NCBI GenBank assembly: GCA_949282135.1 | Contig: CASDOR010000011.1 | Span: forward strand, 1 to 59,197 | Source: an uncultured Christensenella sp. | Lineage (GTDB): Bacteria > Bacillota > Clostridia > Christensenellales > UBA1242 | Direction of reading: 5' to 3' | DNA: 59,197 nucleotides | Shown here: positions 53,286-59,197 of the stretch, piece by piece | How the letters are laid out: the number at the start of each line of letters is the position of its first letter | Position numbering within the stretch: position 1 is the first letter of the stretch | Program-made: the position numbers and the translations under genes | Notes under the pieces: generated by a model | Database searches by the model: none | Told to the model about the DNA's origin: nothing | What the model saw: the letters and a program-made list of their open reading frames with translations, nothing else

Positions 53286-53834
53286 ATGTTAAATTTAATG
53301 TGTGAGGGAACAGGTAGTTTAGGTTGGACAATAGCTCTTGTAGTTTTGATTGTCTTAATGGTTGTTTATCTTATTTTTGGTACTATCAATAGAAAGAAAC
53401 AGCAAGAAGAGGCTATGAAAATGCTTAATGACCTAAAAGTTGGTGATAAAGTCGTGACTAATGCCGGAGTTTATGGAGAGATTGTTTCTCAAAAAGAAAC
53501 CAATATGGGAAAAATTGTAGTTCTTAAGACTGGTGAAGATGGTGGGAAGGCGAGCTACATCACAATAAATGCAAGTGTTATTTTAGGTATTGACCAAAAA
53601 GAAGACCTTATTCTTGACGAACAAGGTAATGTAATTGAGCCGGAAGTAGCTAAAGAGCAAGTTATGAAAAAGACTTCTGAAGAGAAGAACGATGTTTTAG
53701 ATAAAGAAGCTACTACACCGGAAAATCTAGATACTAAAAATGTCGAGGACTCAAGTCAATTAGCGGAAGAAGAAACAAAAGAAGAAAGTCTTGCGGATAA
53801 AGTTAGAAAGAAGACAAGAAAAAAAGATAAATAG
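53286..53834 (+). CDS. yajC: Preprotein translocase subunit YajC
   Basis: 182 residues. One N-terminal membrane helix (~15-35), then the YajC core (LKVGDKVVTNAGVYGEIV). The last ~90 residues are an unusually long charged extension rich in E, K and D, beyond the ~110 residues of typical YajC. Located after secF rather than before secD. TAAGGAG precedes the ATG. Confidence 0.92.
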   Translation: MLNLMCEGTGSLGWTIALVVLIVLMVVYLIFGTINRKKQQEEAMKMLNDLKVGDKVVTNAGVYGEIVSQKETNMGKIVVLKTGEDGGKASYITINASVILGIDQKEDLILDEQGNVIEPEVAKEQVMKKTSEEKNDVLDKEATTPENLDTKNVEDSSQLAEEETKEESLADKVRKKTRKKDK

Positions 53835-53889
53835 TTTTCTTTGTGGAATAAAAAAGAGATGATTTTATTGTAAAACATGAAAATGCTAT

Positions 53890-53928
53890 AAATACCCAAA
53901 CAATGATATCTTGTTAGGGTATTTTTTT
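53890..53928 (+). terminator. yajC terminator
   Basis: AAATACCC plus AACAA pairs with TTGTT plus GGGTATTT around TGATATC, then a T run. Strong hairpin. Confidence 0.88.
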
Positions 53929-54066
53929 ACTTTATAAAATACTATCTTTTATGTTTTCTATTAAAACTAAATTTTTAAAAACCTTTTTTTACCCATGCAT
54001 ATTTTTCACTTTTCAAGCATAGGTTGTACTAGTATATTTTTTAGTAAAAAGGAGAGGGAAGTAAAC

Positions 54067-54459
54067 ATGGATAAAGCATTAAGTGCTGATAAAAAAAATA
54101 GTATTTTATGTGTTGTTAAGGGAGTGCTTCTTGCAGTTTGTTTGACTGTTGTGCTTGTACTTATTCTCGCAGTGATCTACAAGTTTGTTGATTTAAGCGA
54201 TTCAACTATTAAAATTATAAATCAAATTATTAAAATTGTAAGTATTGGCTTTGGGGTCTTTATTTGTTTAAAGAAAGATAGAAAGAAAGGGATGCTAAAG
54301 GGGAGTATTATAGGCAGTGTTTATATGCTTGTGTCATACATAGTTTTTAGTCTTCTCGTATCAAGTTTTAACCTTTCTATTACATTGCTTTATGATATAA
54401 TTTTTGGGGCACTTTTAGGACTTATATTTGGAGTAATTTTTGTTAATTTTAGAAAATAG
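54067..54459 (+). CDS. TIGR04086/DUF3792-type membrane protein
   Basis: 130 residues with four predicted membrane helices (~15-40, 50-70, 80-100, 105-128). Short hydrophobic proteins of this kind next to yajC are common in Clostridia; function unknown. Start is ATG 54067 with AGGAGAGGG upstream; an earlier in-frame ATG at 53995 has no ribosome site and would add a non-matching segment. Confidence 0.7.
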   Translation: MDKALSADKKNSILCVVKGVLLAVCLTVVLVLILAVIYKFVDLSDSTIKIINQIIKIVSIGFGVFICLKKDRKKGMLKGSIIGSVYMLVSYIVFSLLVSSFNLSITLLYDIIFGALLGLIFGVIFVNFRK

Positions 54460-54467
54460 GTAAGTCT

Positions 54468-54505
54468 AACTCTCATTAAAAAAACTATTTTTTTTGTGAG
54501 TTTTC
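54468..54505 (+). terminator. Weak terminator after the membrane protein gene
   Basis: AACTC (54468-54472) pairs with GAGTT (54498-54502) around an A/T-rich inner stem (A7 with T8), followed by TTTT. Confidence 0.45.
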
Positions 54506-54663
54506 ATACATAAATTTACTTTTATTACATTTTAATAGTAATTTTATTTATGGAGCTAAATATAATTTTTCTTATGATTATATGTCAAGTAAGATAAAAT
54601 AAGTCACTTAAATTTTAATCTAAGCTTTTTTAGTTGAAATATGAGTGGCTTATTCTTTAATAA

Positions 54664-54692
54664 TTGCCAATAATAATAATTTGTGTTAAAAT
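54664..54692 (+). promoter_or_regulatory. recJ promoter, leaderless layout
   Basis: TTGCCA (54664-54669), 17-bp spacer, TAAAAT (54687-54692) with a TG extension at 54684-54685. Predicted start 54698-54699 coincides with the ATG. Confidence 0.7.
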
Positions 54693-54698
54693 ATTTTT

Positions 54699-57065
54699 AT
54701 GAACGTTAGTGAGATTTCAAAAAAATATAATGTAGATAAAATTGTAGCTGAAATTTTAATCAAAAGGGGAATTGATACTGAAGATAAACTAAAGGTGTTT
54801 TTAAATCCTAATGATAGTTGTTTTCATGACCCATTTTTACTTAAAAATATGGATTTGCTTGTTAAAAGAGTAAAAAGAGCTATTGAAAAAAAAGAGAAAG
54901 TACTTATTTTTGGAGATTATGATGTCGATGGGGTTAGCGCCTCTGCAATATTAATTAAGTACTTTGCGTCAATTGGTTTTTACGTTGATTATTTTTTGCC
55001 AAACAGATATATTGACGGATATGGACTTACGATAGACACTTTAAATCTTGTTAAATCTAAGTATGCCCCAAATCTTATAATTACGGTAGATTGTGGAATT
55101 TCATGCTTTGAGGAAGTCGAGTACGCAAAAAAAATTGGTATTGAAATTATTGTTACTGACCATCACGACATTCCAAGTATTATACCCGATACGATTGTAG
55201 TAAATCCTAAACTAGATGGACAAAACTATCCTTTTAAGTATTTGTGCGGAACTGGGGTGGCTTTTAAAATTGTTCAGGCTTTAGCAGGGCTAAATGAAGC
55301 AAAAAAGTATTTGGGAATAGCTTCAATTGCTACTATTGCTGATATTGTTCCTCTTTTAGATGAAAATAGGGCAATAGTTAAACTTGGTATGAAAGATTTT
55401 GAAAATAATTTACCTTTTGGTATTAAAATGCTTTTTAGAGACCTAGGCTTGCCTTTTAGTGCTTCTTCTACTGATATTGCGTTCAAACTTGCACCTAAAA
55501 TTAATGCTGCTGGGAGAATGGGAGATGCTAGTGTTGCCCTTATGCTTTATATAAAGAATGATAAAATACAGCTTAAAAATACTATTGAAAGCATTACAAA
55601 CATGAATGCTGAACGTCAATCCCTTTGTGGAAAAGTTTATGACGATGCGATAGCAAAACTTGGTAAAATAAATATTTCTAATTACAATTCTGTTATTTTG
55701 TCGAGTCCAGACTGGGACAGTGGCATACTTGGAATAGTTGCAGCTCGTATTGCAAATGAATTTAATAGACCAACAATTCTTTTTTCTGAAGTAGATGGAT
55801 TACTTAAAGGGAGCGCAAGAAGTGTAAATGACATAGACATTTATGCCGCAATTTCAAGCCTTGGGGAAGACGTTTTAGAGACCTTTGGTGGGCACAAAAT
55901 GGCGGCAGGACTTACTATTAAAAAAGAGAATTTTAATAAGTTTTTAACTAAATTAAATAATTATTTGTCAGTAAATTACACTCCTAAAGACTTTTTACCT
56001 GCAACATACTATGATGTAAATCTTAGAGCGAGTGAGATAAATATTGGACTTTTAGATTCCCTTGAAGTGTTAGGACCTTGTGGTTGTGAGAATCCAAAGC
56101 CTGTTTTTAATGTCAAATTAGATGAAAATTCTACTTTTTCTGCAATGCCAAAGCATCCAACTCATGTAACCATGACAAGTCATGGCATAAGTATTATTGC
56201 TTTTAATGCTTATAAATATTTACCAATTTTACGGCAAACGAGCGATGTACAAGTGCAGGTTGAGCTACAAAAAAGTGAATATCATGGTCAAAAAATGGTA
56301 AAAGGCATTACAAAAAACATTTCAACTGGCATTATATCAAAATTGCACGATGACGAGTTTTTAAGAGGCATTTATTTAAAACAACTTTATTATAATTTTG
56401 AAAAGCATAGAAAATTTTATGTTTACAATAGTGATGAATTAAAGGGTTTTCTTAAACAAGCAGAGAAGGAACTTTTTGGTTGGCTTTTTGTGTGTAATAG
56501 TTTTGAATCATACAAAGAATTTTGCAGCTTAAATCTTAGTCCAAATATACAACATTATATGTTTGAGATTATACAAAAAAGTGGCATAAATAGTGTGGTT
56601 GTTTCGCCAATTGATACTAAAAATTTTGGTGCGTATAAAAAAATTGTTTTTTTAGACATGGTTTTGAATGAGGGATATCTTGGCTTTGTGAATTCCAATA
56701 CTAATGCATTGTTATTTTTACCAAATAGTAAAAATGTTGATAGCAAATTATTCACTAATATTTCTCTTGAGAGGGGAATTTTTGGTAAGGTATTCAAGTT
56801 AATAAGTGAGTTTGCATCAAAACAACTTAGTTTTCTAAATGAGATTGATTTATATAAACATATTAGTTTGCAAGATAAAAAATTAAAATTTTCACAATTT
56901 ATTTTCTGCCTTTATGTTTTTATTGAGTTAAATATTTTTGAACTTGTTCCAGAATTAGGATTTTTATCAATTAAAGAAAATAAAAAAGTAGTGTCTAGTC
57001 TTAATGCTTCAAAATTTTATAATAGAGTTAATTTCATTAAAAAGACAATACAAGAAAAAAAGTAA
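54699..57065 (+). CDS. recJ: Single-stranded-DNA exonuclease RecJ
   Basis: 5'-3' exonuclease in recombination and base-excision repair. 788 residues: DHH domain with FGDYDVDGVSAS and VTDHHD, DHHA1 domain ending in TFGGHKMAAG, an OB-fold region, and a ~210-residue C-terminal extension of the kind found in Firmicutes RecJ. No Shine-Dalgarno site before the ATG. Its position after sec genes is conserved. Confidence 0.95.
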   Translation: MNVSEISKKYNVDKIVAEILIKRGIDTEDKLKVFLNPNDSCFHDPFLLKNMDLLVKRVKRAIEKKEKVLIFGDYDVDGVSASAILIKYFASIGFYVDYFLPNRYIDGYGLTIDTLNLVKSKYAPNLIITVDCGISCFEEVEYAKKIGIEIIVTDHHDIPSIIPDTIVVNPKLDGQNYPFKYLCGTGVAFKIVQALAGLNEAKKYLGIASIATIADIVPLLDENRAIVKLGMKDFENNLPFGIKMLFRDLGLPFSASSTDIAFKLAPKINAAGRMGDASVALMLYIKNDKIQLKNTIESITNMNAERQSLCGKVYDDAIAKLGKINISNYNSVILSSPDWDSGILGIVAARIANEFNRPTILFSEVDGLLKGSARSVNDIDIYAAISSLGEDVLETFGGHKMAAGLTIKKENFNKFLTKLNNYLSVNYTPKDFLPATYYDVNLRASEINIGLLDSLEVLGPCGCENPKPVFNVKLDENSTFSAMPKHPTHVTMTSHGISIIAFNAYKYLPILRQTSDVQVQVELQKSEYHGQKMVKGITKNISTGIISKLHDDEFLRGIYLKQLYYNFEKHRKFYVYNSDELKGFLKQAEKELFGWLFVCNSFESYKEFCSLNLSPNIQHYMFEIIQKSGINSVVVSPIDTKNFGAYKKIVFLDMVLNEGYLGFVNSNTNALLFLPNSKNVDSKLFTNISLERGIFGKVFKLISEFASKQLSFLNEIDLYKHISLQDKKLKFSQFIFCLYVFIELNIFELVPELGFLSIKENKKVVSSLNASKFYNRVNFIKKTIQEKK

Positions 57066-57087
57066 GGTTAAATTTTAGGCTTTTTGC

Positions 57088-57116
57088 TTGCCAATAATTT
57101 TTAAATAGTATAGAAT
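57088..57116 (+). promoter_or_regulatory. Rubrerythrin promoter
   Basis: TTGCCA (57088-57093), 17-bp spacer, TAGAAT (57111-57116). The GGAGG ribosome site begins about 7 bp downstream of the -10 box, giving a very short leader. Confidence 0.6.
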
Positions 57117-57134
57117 AAACTCCGGAGGTAAAAT

Positions 57135-57668
57135 ATGGAACTAAAGGGAAGTCAAACAGAAAAGAATTTATGGACAGCATTTGCAGGTGAGTCACAAGCA
57201 AGAAATAAATATACATTTTTTGCTAGTCAAGCAAAAAAGGACGGATATGAGCAAATTGCTGAAGTTTTTACAAAAACAGCAGACAACGAAAAAGAGCATG
57301 CAAAACTTTGGTTTAAAGCTTTAAGTGGTATAAATGATACCGCAAGTAATCTTGAAAGTGCCGCAAGTGGTGAAAACTATGAATGGACTGACATGTATAA
57401 AGAATTTGCAAAGACCGCAAGGGAAGAGGGCTTTAATGAAATCGCTGATCAATTTGAGGGTGTTGCAAAGATTGAAAAACATCACGAAGAAAGATTTAAG
57501 GCACTTCTTAAAAATGTTAGAGAGAATAAGGTTTTCACAAAAGCTAAAAAAGTTGTATGGGAGTGTAGAAATTGCGGACATAGGGTTGAGGGAGAAAAAG
57601 CACCTGACATTTGTCCAGTTTGTAAGCACCCAATGAGTTATTTCCAAGTGCTTGCAGAGGAGTTTTAA
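57135..57668 (+). CDS. rbr: Rubrerythrin
   Basis: Peroxide-reducing non-heme iron protein of anaerobes. 177 residues: ferritin-like four-helix domain with ExxH pairs ([26 protein letters not shown]) binding the di-iron site, then a C-terminal rubredoxin domain with CRNCG and CPVCK. GGAGG precedes the ATG. Supports an anaerobic, oxygen-exposed lifestyle. Confidence 0.96.
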   Translation: MELKGSQTEKNLWTAFAGESQARNKYTFFASQAKKDGYEQIAEVFTKTADNEKEHAKLWFKALSGINDTASNLESAASGENYEWTDMYKEFAKTAREEGFNEIADQFEGVAKIEKHHEERFKALLKNVRENKVFTKAKKVVWECRNCGHRVEGEKAPDICPVCKHPMSYFQVLAEEF

Positions 57669-57710
57669 TAAATTGTTTATGTTAAAAAAACACGGAACAA
57701 GATGGATGCT

Positions 57711-57782
57711 GTTTGCTAAAAACGGACAACGAATAAAAAAAGAGAGAACATATTGAATACTGTAGTCAATATGTTCTTTTTG
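57711..57782 (+). repeat. 72-bp dispersed repeat, copy 2, with rubrerythrin terminator
   Basis: Same sequence as 32238-32309 with about three differences. The hairpin GAACATATTGA/TCAATATGTTC and T5 terminate the rubrerythrin gene. Confidence 0.92.
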
Positions 57783-57867
57783 TAATCAAAACTACCGGTT
57801 AAGTGGGTAGTTATGATTTTTGCTTGCATAGACAACTTAATAGGTGGTTAAATTAAAAGTTTACGTT

Positions 57868-58782
57868 TTATTTCTCTTGTTCTTCTTCATCTTTGATTTG
57901 GTTTTGGTTAGCTAGATTAAGGGCGCTTTTAAATTCAAATTTGGAAAGTAATTTTCCTCTTAACATTTTTTCTTGTAAATTTATTATATTTTTGTCTGAG
58001 TACATTAAAAATCTTTTTAGTGTAATATTTGCATTAGTGTAACAATACGTATTAGCACTTGAAATTTTTAATAAATTTAAGTTTAAAAAATATTGCTCAA
58101 GAAGTTCATTTCTTTTATTTTCTTTTTGAGTTTCATCTAATTTTTTTGCGTCTTCAGCTTCGCGAATTAAAGTATCGTTTATTAGATATAGGTACTTTAT
58201 TTCTTCATTTCTATATTTTTTTTCTCTTTTTATATCAAAATTAATAAGCTTATTTATTGCACCTTCTAAGTTAGTATCTTGCTTATTCATAGTAAATTTT
58301 GCGTTAGATAAAAGTTCAGCTTTATCACATTTTGTGTAAAATGCTTTTTCAATATTTTCTATAATTTCTTTATCGTCATTTGATAATGCTTTTTCTTTTA
58401 ATTTATCAAATTTATGAATAAAATGAAGAAGAGTTTTATAGTCTTTTATTGATTGATTTACATGGGTGGTGTATAAATTCCATACAAAATCCTTATGGAT
58501 TCTATTACTCAAATCAAAAGCACTTGGTTGTAGATAGTCAAGCAATTTAGTGTCTTTTTGTTTTATACAAAAATCAACTACTTCATCTAGGCTAAGGCCC
58601 CAGGTGTCAAGTGGTTTACCATCAAAAGCACGAATTATTGTCTCGCAAACTTGATAGGTAGGAAGTCCCGATTCAAGTGAAATCATTTTACATTTTTGTT
58701 TTTCTTCTTCAAGTTGAAAATCTGCTTTTTTATATATCCCTTTAGCATTTGTTACTCTATATCTTACTTTATCATTTTCCAT
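57868..58782 (-). CDS. Hypothetical protein, 304 residues
   Basis: No family recognised. Soluble, mainly helical, rich in K, E and N; no membrane segment or signal. A central region is likely coiled (KLKEKALSNDDKEIIENIEKA), and another at EAEDAKKLDETQKENKRNE. Promoter on the minus strand: TTGACA (58836-58831)-16-TATAAT (58814-58809). The ribosome site GAGGGAG is 14 bp from the ATG, longer than usual. Divergent from a WYL-type regulator with an inverted repeat between, so probably an accessory gene under its control. Confidence 0.7.
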   Translation of the reverse strand: MENDKVRYRVTNAKGIYKKADFQLEEEKQKCKMISLESGLPTYQVCETIIRAFDGKPLDTWGLSLDEVVDFCIKQKDTKLLDYLQPSAFDLSNRIHKDFVWNLYTTHVNQSIKDYKTLLHFIHKFDKLKEKALSNDDKEIIENIEKAFYTKCDKAELLSNAKFTMNKQDTNLEGAINKLINFDIKREKKYRNEEIKYLYLINDTLIREAEDAKKLDETQKENKRNELLEQYFLNLNLLKISSANTYCYTNANITLKRFLMYSDKNIINLQEKMLRGKLLSKFEFKSALNLANQNQIKDEEEQEK

Positions 58783-58808
58783 ATAAAATATAACTGCTCC
58801 CTCAGTAA

Positions 58809-58836
58809 ATTATATTTAGAAATCAAGATATGTCAA
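58809..58836 (-). promoter_or_regulatory. Promoter of the hypothetical minus-strand gene
   Basis: Minus-strand TTGACA (58836-58831), 16-bp spacer, TATAAT (58814-58809). Confidence 0.75.
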
Positions 58837-58866
58837 TTATGTTATTTATCGCAAAAAAATAATTAT

Positions 58867-58952
58867 ACATGGGTCAATCCTTTTGAAACTAGCAAAAAAA
58901 TCTAAACTAAAATATGTTTAGATTTTTTATATGGCTTGTTTTTGACCCATGT
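58867..58952. promoter_or_regulatory. Nested inverted repeats between divergent genes
   Basis: Outer perfect 11-bp repeat ACATGGGTCAA (58867-58877)/TTGACCCATGT (58942-58952). Inner perfect 13-bp hairpin AAAAAATCTAAAC (58895-58907)/GTTTAGATTTTTT (58916-58928), a bidirectional terminator. The right outer arm lies between TTGTTT (58936-58941) and TATAAT (58960-58965), the probable promoter of the regulator gene. Confidence 0.8.
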
Positions 58953-58988
58953 TTTATGTTATAATATTAGTAGGGAGGTAAAATAAAA

Positions 58989-59197
58989 ATGACAAACACA
59001 AAAAAACTTATTATTTTGTACGTTTATGATGCACTGAAATATGGAAGCTCTGAAAAATGTTTGTTACATCAAACAAAAATAGCAAAACAAATAAGTCAAT
59101 TTTGTGGAATACAGTGTAATAGAAAAACAATCGCTCGCAATATAAACTATCTTCGTGAGTATGGTTGTGAGATTGTTACTATCAAAGGTAAAGGTTG
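58989..59197 (+). CDS. WYL-type transcriptional regulator, N-terminal part
   Basis: 69 codons, open to the window end. A winged helix is visible: LYVYDALKYGS, TKIAKQISQFCGIQCNRKTI, ARNINYLREYGCEI, the usual N-terminal DNA-binding part of WYL-domain regulators, which often govern mobile-element or defence genes. GGGAGG precedes the ATG. The WYL domain itself lies outside the window, so the class is an inference. Confidence 0.65.
   Translation, partial: MTNTKKLIILYVYDALKYGSSEKCLLHQTKIAKQISQFCGIQCNRKTIARNINYLREYGCEIVTIKGKG

Noticed and set aside
53995..54066. Upstream start of the TIGR04086-type gene
   Set aside because: No ribosome site, and the sequence before 54067 includes the AGGAGAGGG site of the real start.
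54601..54651. Inverted repeat AAGTCACT/AGTGGCTT before recJ as terminator
   Set aside because: One mismatch pair, a long AT-rich loop and no proper T tract after it; left unassigned.

Overview
The window looks like a chromosomal segment of a low-GC Gram-positive bacterium, most likely an anaerobic, spore-forming Clostridia-type Firmicute. The evidence is the strongly AT-rich DNA, A/G-rich Shine-Dalgarno sites, TAA/TAG/TGA all used as stops (standard bacterial code), classic TTGACA/TATAAT promoters, separate SecD and SecF, rubrerythrin, HslUV, BspA-type leucine-rich-repeat surface proteins, a YlxY/PdaB-type sporulation deacetylase with a sigma-E-like promoter, and gene order known from Firmicutes (rnc-smc-ftsY; deacetylase-M16; FtsK/SpoIIIE-rimO-pgsA-cinA; comM-dprA-topA-hslV-hslU; secDF near recJ). 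I cannot name genus or species from sequence alone.

Layout. 1-0.8 kb: a six-tRNA operon (Pro, Met/Ile2, Asp, Phe, Thr, Tyr) with promoter, terminator and an unusual long hairpin between the last two tRNAs. 1-3.4 kb: copper ATPase CopA and chaperone CopZ. 3.5-4.2 kb: yceD-rpmF. 4.5-10.3 kb: a degenerate PepD-like protein, then asd-dapA-dapB and aspartokinase (diaminopimelate/lysine pathway), with a probable small RNA on the minus strand between dapB and the kinase. 10.5-17 kb: plsX-rnc-smc-ftsY. 17-20 kb: an accessory patch with a 22-bp tandem array, a 136-bp four-armed GC-rich palindrome, an XRE regulator and a BspA-like protein. 20.2-32.2 kb: ylxY-like deacetylase, M16 peptidase, FtsK/SpoIIIE, rimO, pgsA, a degenerate cinA, nifS with a cysteine-free IscU-like partner, rpsB-tsf. 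32.4-36.4 kb: glycerophosphodiesterase (minus), lepA-hemW. 36.6-41.2 kb: accessory coiled-coil protein, micro-protein and a 1229-residue second BspA-like protein. 41.6-48.7 kb: comM-dprA-topA-hslV-hslU-trx. 48.7-50.3 kb: a structured intergenic region and a Fic protein with an N-terminal HTH. 50.6-57.7 kb: secD-secF-yajC, a TIGR04086-type membrane protein, recJ, rubrerythrin. 57.7-59.2 kb: a dispersed-repeat copy, an unknown gene and the start of a WYL-type regulator.

The housekeeping blocks support cell-wall precursor and lysine synthesis, phospholipid synthesis, chromosome organisation, membrane protein insertion, translation and DNA processing/repair. Accessory genes sit between these blocks and are accompanied by repeats, palindromes and operator-like sites. 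The most notable points are: the four-armed palindrome with its 22-bp array; a minus-strand small RNA whose promoter, start site, folding stem and terminator all agree; several 'dead-looking' members of enzyme families (PepD-like, CinA-like, IscU-like without any cysteine); a HemW with a CX4CX2C rather than CX3CX2C cluster motif; promoters placed so close to start codons that the mRNAs should be leaderless; a 72-bp terminator-bearing repeat present twice; and operator-like inverted repeats at the Fic, XRE/BspA, plsX and WYL-linked promoters.
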